Shown here in pieces: positions 11,452 through 26,783 of a stretch of DNA of 64,000 bases; within the stretch, counting starts at the first letter, position 1, and each line of letters starts with the position of its first letter. A program made the position numbers and the translations under genes. The DNA is from Amblyomma americanum (Eukaryota > Arthropoda > Arachnida > Ixodida > Ixodidae), in NCBI RefSeq assembly GCF_052857255.1, contig NC_135505.1, forward strand, positions 22,776,769-22,840,768. The letters are read 5' to 3'. Below the pieces are notes generated by a model that had not been told where the DNA came from, ran no database searches, and saw nothing but the letters and a program-made list of their open reading frames with translations.

Positions 11452-12568
11452 GCAAGATCATCTCGCTTCGATATTCACCGGTCTCCGTCGATATTTAACT
11501 TGCATTCGAACCTCACAAGCAGATTAGTAAGGAGTCTCCTAAGAACCGTCAATTTCTTTATACTTGCATTATTAGATGAGGCTGCAGTCCTTTACTACGT
11601 GCATTTGTGAAAGTATTTTCAAAAAGAAGCTGTCTAACTCACTCATTGCGAACGTTCACTCAACGCACTAAGAGCTAACATGCAAGCGCTAACGTATCCT
11701 TCTCATCGCGCAGGAGCTGAATCCCAAAATAAGCTTTTGCGAAGTACGACTGCGCGCGCCCACGCGTTTATTGAACAACGAGAAAACGCGTGCCTGATAG
11801 CAGCATCCGTGGATCGCAACGAACTCTCGCGCTGGCAATCGACCCTGTTCTGCATGGAAGTGGTACTGAGTTGAGCTTGCAATTCTAGACGTAGAGTGTA
11901 ATTAGGCATTGCACTTTTCAGTTTAAACCGAAAAAAACGGAAAAAAATTGTTAAAAGTAAGCAGAATTCACTTTTCAAAATTCTCTTTCAACCGAAAAGA
12001 TGAGTATTCTTGGCATGCAAGGCACAGCTATCGTTGACTGTCTTGTACAGATTACGCAAACTCAGAGTTTAAAATTAACCAAAAAGGCACACAAGGGCGC
12101 GATGAGACGCTGGTTAGATGCCTCTGAGGACCGAGAAGCACCACCTCCTCGCTTCATGCTATAACTAAGCTCTGTTTGTTCACTACCATCACTCGTTTAG
12201 AACCATCAACTCGAAGAGGGCGTGATGCCCCGCTCTTCCCCGTAAACAAAGCGCAACAAACCAGCGATACTGACAACATAGCCACAGAAGTAAACTTCTG
12301 CTTGTGTTTCTGTCTGCCCGCTATCTCATTTAACAGGTGTTACTCTTTTAATTACCATAGCAATTTCCACAAGCACAGCTCCAAGTATTAGGATTTGAAC
12401 GCCAATTACTGGAAAACAAACTGTTCGTGCTGACATAAAGGCCGAGATAATCCCTAAGCGACTTTGAACCTCACAGGATTGAGCCATTAAATCACCGAAA
12501 AAGCCAGTGATTAATTCGTTGAAAACCATATTTGCCGAAAAAAATGAAATTTACGAGGGTGCTATCGC
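11452..12568. other. ABCC intron sequence, nothing recognised
   Basis: AT-rich patches occur near 11900-12000 (aaccgaaaaaaacggaaaaa). No element boundaries or coding motifs were found. Confidence 0.35.
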
Positions 12569-13500
12569 GGGCTAGTTGGTTTAACATTGCTCATAAGGGA
12601 ACGGCGCAGAAAAACTACTTCGAGTGGTCCGCCATTCCCATCGCGCCAACAGCAGCCTGGCTCGGTCAAGAACAGCGCTAATTCCCTACGTACACGAGGC
12701 AAGCCACATAATCAAGAAAATAGCCGCGAAGCACGGAATAGGCATGACTTTTTCGGCGCCCAGAAAACCAAGAAGATCTGCCGAAAAGCGCGTGCAAGAT
12801 TAAGCACAGGACGCCATATTTAAAATCATGCGTGACCTCGGCTCTGTATGAGACACCGCTATCGTGTGGTGGGTTCTACATTAGACAAACAGGAATATGC
12901 ATCAACGGGCGTCTAATGGAACACTCGAATTCACCCAAGACCGGCGCAGGCAGCAACTTGCCCATTCACTGCAAAAAATGCTCTTGCGTGCCAGCCCTGG
13001 ACAAGACAAACATTTTGAAAAGATACCTCGGAAACCACACACGTGAGGTACATGAAGTTTACCTAATTCAAAAACGAGGTGACACGTGTGTCAGCAGTCC
13101 ATTCATCGACCTATTGTCAAAGGAGATGGCCTATCTAGACGAGCGATTTTAGCGTACTTTTTAACTTCCTAACTTTTTTACATAAAGTGCTAGCCACGTT
13201 TTGTTTTTACCCGACCGCATGCCCATCATCGATCCTTCACCTGCATCTTGTTGTTTTCATTCTCTCACGTGACCCTTCCCACAGGCATCGTTCCTTGTAA
13301 AAACATTTAGAGATTTTAAGATTTTATGGCTTTTATCCTACCCTTTACACCGCCCCTGACGTTGTCTCAGCTGACAGCTTGCCTCGAGACTATTTAATAT
13401 GTGTGTGCACATTTTGAATAAACATCAGTTGTAAGTTAGCGCCTGTGTTGTATGTTCCTCTTTTCGTCCCGTGTCTGCGCTGTTCCCTTTTAAGCAAAAA
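12569..13500 (+). mobile_element. Penelope-like element, GIY-YIG end, degenerate
   Basis: The reading frame at 12832-13152 has the C-terminal endonuclease of a PLE. LSCGGFYIRQTGICINGRLM corresponds to the LxCGxxYIGQTGRCxNxRLxxH block of the GIY-YIG nuclease, followed by a C-H-C metal-binding pattern (HCKKCSC). The glycine of the YIG triplet is replaced by arginine (YIRQ), so the domain is probably inactive. The left end starts gggctagttgg, a motif shared with other PLE ends in this window. The tail carries aataaacatcag and a pyrimidine-rich end. It is truncated and lacks the RT. Confidence 0.75.
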
Positions 13501-15889
<2,389 letters not shown>

Positions 15890-16573
15890 GAGGAGAGCAA
15901 AATTATAGGAAATTGAGGAAAGCAAAATTATAGGCCTAACGTTAAGAGACAGGAAGCGAGCAAAGTGGGTCGAGGGACGAACACGAGTTAATGACACCCT
16001 AGTTGAAATAACGAAAAAAAATGGGCATAGGCAGGACATATAAAGCGAAGACAAGATAACTGATGATCGATAAAGGTAACGGACTCGATTTCAAGAGAAG
16101 GCAAGCGTAGCAGGTGGCGGCAGAAAGTGAGTTGGGTGGATGAGATTAAGAAGTTTGTGGGCATGCAGTGTGCGCAGCTGGCAAAGGACAGGGTTAATTG
16201 AAGAGACATGAGAGCAGGTGGTAGTGAAAAGCTTTTATTGCACAATAAATAGAGGTGTGGTCCCCCTAGCGGGGACCCACATGCTAGGTGGTGTCGCTTG
16301 TCCGGGACCTCATTTATCGAAGATGCCGTCCTAGCTCTCTATACCCAGGCCCTAGCTGCGGGCTTGAAGGCCTGATCAGCCAAGCACGGCCACATCACAG
16401 TCCTCTCGTGTCGGTTTCGGATGGAGGTTAAGGCAGAATTTTGGTGGCGGGCCCATATCATGTGGTAGGTATCTGGTACCTCGCGACAGCGCTGGCACAT
16501 GCCAGTGACCATAGGGTCACCGGCCTTTGCACTGCAGTGGGCATAGCCAGGCTGATTATTATGATGATGATTA
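15890..16573 (+). mobile_element. RTE LINE 3' fragment abutting the next splice acceptor, interrupted by an insertion
   Basis: Residues of the RTE C-terminus are readable from about 15917 (attataggcctaacgttaag) to 16214 (agacatgagag). After an insertion at 16215-16522 the LINE resumes with gcctttgcactgcagtgggc and runs to its TGATGATGATTA tail at about 16573. A 25-bp duplication of the first LINE bases lies at 15892-15916. The tail is only about 12 bp from the AG of the exon at 16586, so the LINE end supplies most of the acceptor region. Confidence 0.85.
16215..16522 (-). mobile_element. Nested insertion, 3' part of a polyadenylated retroelement
   Basis: This ~308-bp block splits the RTE fragment between gacatgagag and gcctttgc. 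On the minus strand its right-to-left reading ends in AATAAA-type signals (tttattgcacaataaat at 16231-16247 on the + strand), as expected for a 3' end. I cannot assign a family. A SINE or the tail of an I-like LINE are both possible. Confidence 0.55.
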
Positions 16574-16585
16574 TCTGTCTCCTAG

Positions 16586-17203
<618 letters not shown>

Positions 17204-17345
17204 TGGTAATTCATTGTAACACAGCAAACATAGCGCGGGAAGAACGCAGGACAAAGACGAGGCGGAAGACGCGCTATGTCTTAGCGCTTGTCCCGTCTCG
17301 TCTTTGTCCCGCGTTCTTCCCGCGCTATGTTTACTGTGTTACGCC
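17204..17345. mobile_element. PLE-terminus foldback (hairpin)
   Basis: The left arm 17216-17262 (gtaacacagcaaacatagcg...) and right arm 17295-17342 are reverse complements with about two mismatches over 46 bp, separated by about 32 bp. The left arm is preceded by ggttggtaattcattg, resembling the ctagttggtaatgcattg found at the PLE-end satellite at 49.3-50.9 kb. This is best read as the inverted terminal parts of a Penelope-like element with no coding body. Confidence 0.7.
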
Positions 17346-18948
<1,603 letters not shown>

Positions 18949-19207
18949 TGAGTTCACAGGCTTTGATTTACAGTAGACTCTTGTTTACGACAAGGGCTCT
19001 TAGGACGAGGGCATGCTTTCTGCGCAATAGCGTAAGGAGTTCAAATGAAGCCGCAATTGGCGAAGAGGCTCCTGTAATGGGGTGTTTCAGAATATAGAAG
19101 TAATTCGTTAAAAGAATAAGCCAGCATTAGGGGTCGAGCCCTAATCATTTGCGTACCAGGCGGGCACGCAACGCATAGGCCACGAAGGGACGTTAGTTAT
19201 GGCGTTA

Positions 19208-19310
19208 GTTAGAGGTGTGTGTTAAAAGTGTGTTTGAAATGTGTATATGAGTGTGTAGTGGCGTAGTATGTCATGAAGTGTAACCTAGATAGTGGTTAAT
19301 AATTGTAATT
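19208..19310 (+). repeat. Unclassified interspersed repeat, copy 1
   Basis: The stretch gtgtgtttgaaatgtgtata through gtggcgtagtatgtc and gtgtaacct recurs with small changes at 28620-28710. The two copies share order and spacing over about 90 bp. No coding or terminal-repeat features are seen. Confidence 0.55.
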
Positions 19311-19372
19311 GGTATTCGATATTTGTGATTAGTGATCGGTAATGTAATTGGTGCAGCGATGTAAGATGCAGC

Positions 19373-19441
19373 GATGGCGTAGAGGTAGAACGTCCGCCTC
19401 GCGTGCAAGAGGACCGGGGTTCAAATCCTGGTGCCGCGCAA
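19373..19441 (+). repeat. tRNA-like module at the RTE 5' end
   Basis: The A-box-like tggcgtagaggtag (19375-19388) and B-box-like ggttcaaatcc have normal tRNA spacing. The T-arm has one mismatch and the acceptor stem does not close, so this is not a working tRNA. It lies inside the target-site duplications of the LINE, which suggests that it belongs to the element and may act as an internal pol III promoter. Confidence 0.6.
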
Positions 19442-19595
19442 TTCTCCACCGGGTATTAAAAAAAATGCGCGTGTCGATGGAATTGCATAACCAGGCCTGG
19501 AGTGCGGCCTGATCTCGGTGACCAGAACCGACAACGCACTCTCTCACCAGAGCAGGATTTGGCCACACTGGTGTAGTACTTGGCCACAACCTTCT

Positions 19596-22511
19596 ATGAT
19601 CAAACCAATTAACCCTCGGCCCTCAGTCCCCAGCGGCTGCAGAGCAACTGACCACGGCGGCGGTCAGACCTGTGACGCAGCGGAGGGTGCTAAGAATCTC
19701 TGGCTCCGGACAGGCCGCCATTGGAATCTGAACCTGGAAACGCTTAACGCTAGAACTTTAGCTAGTGAGGCTAGCCTAGCAGTGCTGTTTGAGGAACTAG
19801 CGGGAATTAATTGGGATGTGATAGGGCTTAGCGAAGTTAGGAGGACAGGTGAGGCGTATAGAGCACTAAAGGACGGACACATACTGTGCTATCGCGGGTT
19901 AGAGGATAGACGAGAACTAGGTGTGGGATTCCTCATTAATAAGGATATAGCTGGCAACGTAGAGGAGCTCTACAGTATTAACGACAGGGTAGCAGCTGTA
20001 GTAATTAGGCTGAATAGGAGGTACAAGCTGAAAGTGGTGCAGGCCTACGCACCCACATCCAGCCATGATGACCAGACCGTTGAAAGTTTCTATGAGGACG
20101 TAGAATCGGCAATGAATAAAATAAAATCGCAGTACACTGTACTGATGGGCGACTTCAATGCGAAGGTAGGCAAGAAGCAGGCTGACGACCACGCGGTAGG
20201 TGACTATGGGATAGGCTCTAGAAATAGCAGGGATAGAAATAATTTACGGATCATTAATACATTATTCCGCAGACGAGAAAACAGGAAGTGGACCTGGAAG
20301 AGCCCTAATGGTGAGATCAAAAATGAAATCGACTTCATACTATGCGCTAAACCTGGCATCATTCAGGATGTGGCCGTCCTCGGAAAGGTGCGTTGTAGCG
20401 ACCACAGAATGGTAAGGTCTAGAATTAGCTTAGACTTGAAGAGGGAACGGAAGAAGCTAGTGAAGAAGAAGACCATTAACGAGTTAGCCGTAAGAGGGAA
20501 AGCACAGGAGTTTAGGATAGCGCTGCAAAACAGATATTCGGCTTTAGCTGAGGAAGATGATCTTGATGTTCATTCAATGCACGATAATCTGACATCAATA
20601 ATTACGGAGTGCGCAGTAGAAGTAGGCGGTAGGACAGTTCGAGAAGATACCGGGAAGCTATCTCAGGTGACGAAAGATCTGATTAAGAAGCGCCAAAACA
20701 TGAGGGCATCTAACCCTACCGATAGAATAGAACTAACGGAGCTATCAAAGTTAATAAATAAGCGCAAGGTAGCCGACATAAGGAAGTTTAACATGGAGAG
20801 AATCGAGCTTGCTATAAAGAAAGGAGGTAGCCTAAAAACATTGAAGAGGAAACTAGGCATAGGTAAAAACCAGATGTACGCATTAAGAGACAAGCAGGGC
20901 AATGTCATTAGCAATATGGATAAGATAGTTAACGTAGCCGAAGAGTTCTACACAGACCTGTACAGTAGCCAATGTAATCAGAGCGTCAATGAGAAAGACA
21001 GCAGTGCACAGGAATGCGTCATCCCGCCAGTAACGAAAGATGAAGTAAAGAAAGCCTTAGAAGCAATGAAAAGGGGAAAAGCAGCTGGGGAGGATCAGGT
21101 AACAGCAGATCTGTTGAAGGATGGAGGGGACATCGTGCTAGAAAAACTAGCCACCCTGTATACGCAATGCCTTATGACCTCGACTGTACCAGAAGCTTGG
21201 AAGAATGCAAACATTATCTTAATTCATAAGAAGGGAGACGCCAAGGACTTGAAAAATTACAGGCCGATAAGCTTACTATCCGTTGCCTACAAAGTATTTA
21301 CTAAGGTAATCGCTAATAGAGTCAGGGCAACGCTAGACTTTAATCAACCAAGTGATCAGGCAGGCTTTCGTAAAGGATATTCCACAATAGATCATATTCA
21401 CATTATCAATCAGGTCATAGAGAAATGCGCAGAATATAACCAACCTCTATATATAGCTTTCATTGATTACGAGAAAGCATTCGACTCAGTGGAAACCTCA
21501 GCAGTCATACAGGCATTGCGTAATCAGGGGGTAGAAGAGCCTTATGTCAAAATATTGGAAGATATATATAGCAACTGCACAGCTACTATAGTCCTCCATA
21601 AAGTCAGCAATAAAATTCCAATAAGGAAGGGCGTCAGGCAAGGAGACACGATCTCACCAATGCTGTTCACCGCATGTTTACAGGAGGTATTTCGAGGCCT
21701 GAATTGGGAACAGTTGGGAATAAGAATAAATGGAGAATACCTAAATAATCTGCGATTTGCTGATGATATTGCCTTGCTGAGTCACTCAGGAGGTGAACTG
21801 CAAATCATGATATATGAGTTAGACAGGCAGAGCAGATCGATGGGTCTAAAAATTAACATGCAGAAAACCAAGGTAATATTCAACAGCCTAGCAAGGGAAC
21901 AACAGTTCACTATTGGCAGCGAGAGCCTAGAAATTGTGACGGAATACGTCTACTTAGGGCAGGTAGTGACAGCTGATCCGGATCATGAGAGGGAGATAAC
22001 TAGAAGGATACGAATGGGGTGGAGCGCATATGGGAAATTCTCGCAGATCATGCGTGGCAGTTTACCAATTTCCCTCAAGAGGATAGTGTACAACAGCATA
22101 ATCTTACCGGTACTCACCTACGGGGCAGAAACTTGGAGGCTAACGAAAAGAGTTCAGCTTAAGTTAAGGACAACGCAGCGAGCCATGGAAAGAAAAATGA
22201 TAGGTGTAACGTTAAGAGATCGGAAGCGGGCAGAGTGGGTGAGGGAACAAACCCGGGTTAATGACATCCTGGTCGAAATCAAGAGAAAGAAATGGGCTTG
22301 GGCAGGGCATGTAATGCGAAGGCAAGATAACCGCTGGTCCTTAAGGGTAACGGAGTGGATTCCAAGAGAAAGTAAGCGTAGCTGGGGGCGGCAGAAGGTT
22401 AGGTGGACGGATAAGATTAAGAAGCTTGCAGGCAAAGGGTGGATGCAGCTGGCAAAGGATAGTGTTAATTGGAGAGACATGGGAGAGGCCTTTGCCCTGC
22501 AGTGGGTGTAG
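19596..22511 (+). CDS. RTE endonuclease-reverse transcriptase polyprotein
   Basis: The ORF runs 971 codons from ATG 19596 (MIKPINPRPS) to the TAG at 22509-22511. A longer open frame begins upstream but without an ATG. The N-terminal apurinic-like endonuclease has GDFNAKVG with aspartate 186 and SDHRMV at 268-273. The reverse transcriptase shows NYRPISLLSVAYK, AGFRKGYSTIDHI, FIDYEKAFDSV and the catalytic RFADDIALL with FADD at 721-724. The basic C-terminus ends KGWMQLAKDSVNWRDMGEAF. It would nick DNA and copy its own RNA at the break. No mutation of a key residue is apparent. Confidence 0.92.
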   Translation: MIKPINPRPSVPSGCRATDHGGGQTCDAAEGAKNLWLRTGRHWNLNLETLNARTLASEASLAVLFEELAGINWDVIGLSEVRRTGEAYRALKDGHILCYRGLEDRRELGVGFLINKDIAGNVEELYSINDRVAAVVIRLNRRYKLKVVQAYAPTSSHDDQTVESFYEDVESAMNKIKSQYTVLMGDFNAKVGKKQADDHAVGDYGIGSRNSRDRNNLRIINTLFRRRENRKWTWKSPNGEIKNEIDFILCAKPGIIQDVAVLGKVRCSDHRMVRSRISLDLKRERKKLVKKKTINELAVRGKAQEFRIALQNRYSALAEEDDLDVHSMHDNLTSIITECAVEVGGRTVREDTGKLSQVTKDLIKKRQNMRASNPTDRIELTELSKLINKRKVADIRKFNMERIELAIKKGGSLKTLKRKLGIGKNQMYALRDKQGNVISNMDKIVNVAEEFYTDLYSSQCNQSVNEKDSSAQECVIPPVTKDEVKKALEAMKRGKAAGEDQVTADLLKDGGDIVLEKLATLYTQCLMTSTVPEAWKNANIILIHKKGDAKDLKNYRPISLLSVAYKVFTKVIANRVRATLDFNQPSDQAGFRKGYSTIDHIHIINQVIEKCAEYNQPLYIAFIDYEKAFDSVETSAVIQALRNQGVEEPYVKILEDIYSNCTATIVLHKVSNKIPIRKGVRQGDTISPMLFTACLQEVFRGLNWEQLGIRINGEYLNNLRFADDIALLSHSGGELQIMIYELDRQSRSMGLKINMQKTKVIFNSLAREQQFTIGSESLEIVTEYVYLGQVVTADPDHEREITRRIRMGWSAYGKFSQIMRGSLPISLKRIVYNSIILPVLTYGAETWRLTKRVQLKLRTTQRAMERKMIGVTLRDRKRAEWVREQTRVNDILVEIKRKKWAWAGHVMRRQDNRWSLRVTEWIPRESKRSWGRQKVRWTDKIKKLAGKGWMQLAKDSVNWRDMGEAFALQWV

Positions 22512-22552
22512 TAAGGCTGATGATGATGATGATGAGAATGAATGTAATTGGT

Positions 22553-23033
22553 AATGCGATTGCTGTGATTATACTCGATGAGCGTGGTTGGTGAAGTAAA
22601 CGTGGATTGTCAATAGGTAATGATGATCGGTAATATGTGATCACTGATTGCTGATGGATAATGGTAATCGATCATTTGGGTTTGTACTTGGCAATTAAAT
22701 GCACTTTACGATTTGTAATTGATACTTGTGATTTCAGGAAATCTATAATTGGTGATTTGTAGTCGGTAATTGTGAATTCGAAAAGTGTCAACTTCTCGCA
22801 GCCGCCGCCGGCTAGATCTGGCCGTGGCGACACGAGTGGAAAGTTTGCACAGCGAACGAAGAAAAAGAAGAAAACAAAAGAAGGAAAAAGCGCTATCACG
22901 CCTACTCTTAGGAAGTTTCTGAGGAACGGAAATGGCGCACTAACTGTCTGACTTCTCGGTGGACACATCCAGTGCGCAGTGAGGATAGAGAGTGAGGTGG
23001 GAGCGAAAGAAGAGAGAGAAAGAGGTGCCGCAG
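22553..23033. other. Low-complexity AT/GT-rich stretch, then unassigned sequence
   Basis: 22541-22770 repeats words such as ggtaat, gatcggtaat and gtaattgg irregularly, like the DNA left of the RTE. It appears to be one degenerate simple repeat split by the LINE. From 22790 on nothing is recognised. Confidence 0.4.
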
Positions 23034-23215
23034 TGGAAGACTGCTGAACAATTTCGATCACCTCGGGACATTCACACATGCACTGACATCGCGCACCACA
23101 CGGGCGCCTTTTTGCGTTTTACCTTCGTCGAAACGCGGCCGCCGCGGCCAGGGTTCTATCTCTGGTATTCCGACTCAGTAGCCCAGCGCCCTGAAGGCGG
23201 AGCTTAAGCGTCCTC
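23034..23215 (-). mobile_element. Degenerate tick-type SINE copy
   Basis: Reverse-oriented SINE blocks are recognisable: gaacaatttcgatcacctcggg, cactgacatcgcgcaccacacggg and gccgccgcggccagggttct. They match in order the better-preserved copy at 31463-31685. The copy is heavily mutated and its ends are unclear. Confidence 0.6.
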
Positions 23216-23639
23216 CTAATTTTTCTTGAGGGCAGGAGGTTTGCATGTGTGAGATGTTGAGATATTGAGTGAGATGTTGAATAAGCATGTAATCTTTGGG
23301 CCACAAATTTTTTTTCCAGTTTTTCTGCAGGTTATTTTCAGAGGCGAGATTTTCTGCACCAGCGCGGTGTTACCGGCAGCCTTTTTAGAATTTGCTTCTT
23401 CCGTCCGAGCTTCTTCTGACTCTCTCTACGCGTACATAGCGTTAAGTGGCATTGAGGACAACTAGACAGGCTAGACGACGTCAGAGCGCTTCCAAAGCAA
23501 GCTCTTTATTGGGGTGAACTTAAACCGACAAATAATTCAACTAGGCGGCGCCGGTAAAGCAAGTACATTCGGCAGTCGTTGAAGATGTGAATATCTATTA
23601 CTGTTATGGACGGCGGCGTATTTAAGGCGCTTTAAACAT

Positions 23640-24418
23640 TGATAAAATTGCCTTGCAGACTCACTCAGGAGGTGAACTGCAAAAATGTTCAATGAGCTGG
23701 GAGAGCAGAACGCCGGGTTTAAAAATTAACATGCAGAAAACCAAAGTAATGTTCAACAGTCTAGCAAGGAAACAGCAATTCACAATTGGCAGTGAGGGGC
23801 TGGAAGTGCTAAAGGAATACGTATACTTAGGGCAAATAGTGACAGGTGATCCAGATCATGAGAGGGAAATAACTACAAGGATAAAAATAGGGTAGAGCGC
23901 ATATGGCAGGTTCTCTCAGATCATGAATGGCAGTTTATCAACATCCTTCAAGCGGAAAGTGTACAACAGCTGTACATTGCCGGTACTCACCTACGTGGCA
24001 GAAACGTGGAGGCTAACGAAAATGGTTCAGCTTAAGTTAAGGAAAACGCAGCGATCCATCGAAAGAAAAATGATAGATGTAACGTTAAGAGACCGGAAGT
24101 GGGTAGAGTGGGTGAGGGAACAAACGCAGGTTAATTACATCCTAGACGAAATCAAGAGGAAGAAATCGGCTTGGGCAGGGCAATTAATTTGAAGGCAAAT
24201 TAACCGCTGGTCCCTAAGGGTGACGGAGTGGATTCCAATAGAAGTTAAGTGTAGCAGGGGGCGGAAGAAGGCCAGGTGGGCGGATGAGATTAAGAAGTTT
24301 GCAGGCAAAGGGTGGATGCAGTTGGCAAAAGACAGGGTTAATCGGAGAGGCATGGAAGAGGCATTTGCCCTGCAGTGGGTGTAGTCAGGCGGCTGCTGCT
24401 GCCGCTGATGATGATGAA
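23640..24418 (+). mobile_element. RTE LINE fragment, C-terminal half
   Basis: The fragment begins within the FADD region (gataaaattgccttgcagac) and runs to the TGATGATGATGA tail. Open blocks encode LKINMQKTKVMFNSLARKQQ and VLTYVAETWRLTKMVQLKLR, clearly related to the intact RTE ORF. An in-frame TAG at about 23893 and other changes disable it. Confidence 0.88.
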
Positions 24419-25211
24419 ACGCTGACAACAATTTCGGACATGAGACATGACAGTTTGAGAACACTCCGGTCCTGCACTACAGTGGAAACAAACCGACAAG
24501 AGCATAATCCGGTGGAGATAATCAAAGGTCATCACCATCATCAGTTGAGAACAGCGCAACGAGCTATTCAAAGGAGAATGATTTCCATCCTGGCAAGAGA
24601 CAAATTATCCACAGAACGGTTTCAGCTCATATGGCTGCCAGCACGTATCTCGTAACCAGAGAATACGGCAGGCCACGAATGTGCCCGAGGATGTGTCAAC
24701 CGGGCACAGAGCGACCGGTGCCCCTTGTTCAGGAGGGGGCGCCTGGTAATCTACTGTAGAATCACCCTTCATAATCGAAACGACTGACTCAAAAACCCAC
24801 CTCCGCACATACCCCTCAACAAAGCCTAGCCGTAACTTCAAACGAGTACATTCCCAAATCTTTACATCTACTCCCTGATGTATCCTGCGCAATACAATTC
24901 CCGCAGTACTCTCTCTATTCATTCTAAAGCAAACCGCAATCACATCCTGTTCGAGTCCCCAGAGGACTACCACCTCTGAGCTTCCAAATCTCAAACCGAA
25001 GTCATTGGGGGACTGCGTTGCTCAGCGCTGACTCGGAGGTACTACTTCCGGTACTTGGTTGGGCCCTGGAGGTCGCAATGAACCCTAGACTTCATGCTAC
25101 TTTGCGCTGTCGAGAGGGCCCACGTGCTGTCTAAACTTTATCCCTAAACCCTACCCCTACCCTCTTTGTCATATAACAAATAAAAGTTTGTTCCTCCTCC
25201 TCCTGATACAC
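24419..25211. other. Unassigned, possibly ending in a LINE 3' tail
   Basis: A 129-codon open frame on the minus strand (24605-24994) has no recognised domain. On the + strand the segment ends aacaaataaaagtttgttcc followed by TCC repeats (25186-25203), which looks like the polyadenylated 3' end of an I-like LINE. No RT motif is readable upstream. Confidence 0.35.
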
Positions 25212-25544
25212 GCAACGTTCGGAGACCGAAAGCGGGAAGAGTGAGTGAGGGAACAAACGCGGGTTATTGACACCCTGGTAGAAATCTAGAGGAAGAAATG
25301 GGCTTGGGCAGGGCAAGTAATGCGAATGCAAGACAACCGCTGGTACTTAAGTGTAACGGAGTGGGCTCCAAGACAAGGAAAGCGTAGCGGAAGTGGGCGG
25401 ATGGCTAATTGGGCTGATGAGCTATTAAGAAGTTTGCGGGCATATGGTGAACGTTGCCGGAACAGGAGAGGGTTACTGGGAGAGACATGGGAGAGGATTT
25501 TTTTTTGCCTGCAGTGGGCGCAGTCAGGCTTATGATGATGATGA
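25212..25544 (+). mobile_element. RTE LINE 3' fragment
   Basis: This matches the C-terminal ~330 bp of the RTE family from the acgttcggagaccgaaagc block to the tail tatgatgatgatgag. It has frameshifts and an expanded T run near 25499-25506, so it is non-coding. Confidence 0.85.
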
Positions 25545-26783
25545 GTGAGATTCCTGAAAAGGAACACAGACCTCTATAGCTAGCATTTCTGGATATCAAG
25601 GGAGCCTACGACATCGTTATTCAGGAGGATTTTTGGGACATACGGGGCACATTGGATGTGGAAGATAGAGTAAATAATCTTTTAAAACATGTCAATAAAT
25701 GTAACAAAGTGCTTATAAAATGAAAAAAATGTATCAGGACCTATAGAGATACAGCGGGCGCTTAGGCAAGGATGCATCCTTGTCACCTTTGTTTTTCATG
25801 CTGTACCTTCAAAGGTTAGAGACCAAACTAGAGAAGAGCGGACTAGGCTTCAACCTTTCTTTTTCAAGCAAGGTGAATGTATAAAATAGTCGGTACCGGG
25901 GCTAATGTACGCGGATGATATAGTGCTAATGATAGACAACAAGGAAGATTTGCAGAAGTTGATATACATCTGCGGTACAGAGGGAGATAGATTAGGTTTC
26001 AAGTTTATTAATAAAAAAATTGCAGTCATGAGATTTAATGATGAGGGCGGTGTGCATAGAATACAGGAGAACACACTGGAGGTAGTGGATAAGTACAAGT
26101 ATCTTGAAGTGTGGATAAATAACAGTGCTGAGTATCTCACACAGCATGAAAAGCATGTAATGACTAAAGCTGGTAGGAATGAAGCGGTCATGAAAAATAG
26201 AGCATTGTGGAATTACAAATTGCACGAAGTGGTTATAGTGATCTGGAAATGGTGACGGTTCCTAGTCTGACTTTCGGCAATGCGGTCCTGTGCATGAGGG
26301 CAGATGTTCAAGCAAAGTTAGAAATCAACCAATGCGGCGTAAGGAGTCTAGCTTTCGGATCCCATGGGAATACACCAAATCAGGGAGTACAGGGTGATAT
26401 GGGATGGGCTTCATTCGACAGCAGAGAAGCTAGCAGTAAGATAGCATTTAAGGAGCGATTGAGAAAAATTGGGGAAAAGCACTGTGCTAGGAAAGTTTTC
26501 AGATACCTGTACATGAAGAATGTGGACACAGAATGGAGAAAGCGAACTAGAAGACTGACAAGCAGATATCTGGACATCAGTTGGGGCAAATTAGCAATTA
26601 TCGGTTAAGAAAAAGGTTAAAGAAACAGACTGGGCTTTGGAAAACAGGAACTCTGACGAAAGGGGCACTAGGAACATACAGAATGTTTAATCAGGAATTT
26701 TTCAAAGAAAATAACAACGATAATTGTAGGGAAAACTTTTTGTTGCTGGAGGCCAAAACGGGAGTTTTGTGGACTACGACATA

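Larger units (their letters stand above)
19353..22540 (+). mobile_element. Full-length RTE-clade LINE with intact ORF and TSDs
   Basis: The element is bounded by the 12-bp direct repeat aatgtaattggt at 19341-19352 and 22541-22552. It starts with a tRNA-like module, continues into one long ORF, and ends in the TGATGATGATGATGA microsatellite typical of RTE LINEs. At 3188 bp it is close to the size of complete RTE elements, and the ORF is uninterrupted, so this copy may be recently mobile. Caution: the surrounding DNA is rich in related gtaattgg words, so the TSD could partly be chance. At least a dozen fragments of the family occur in the window. Confidence 0.9.
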
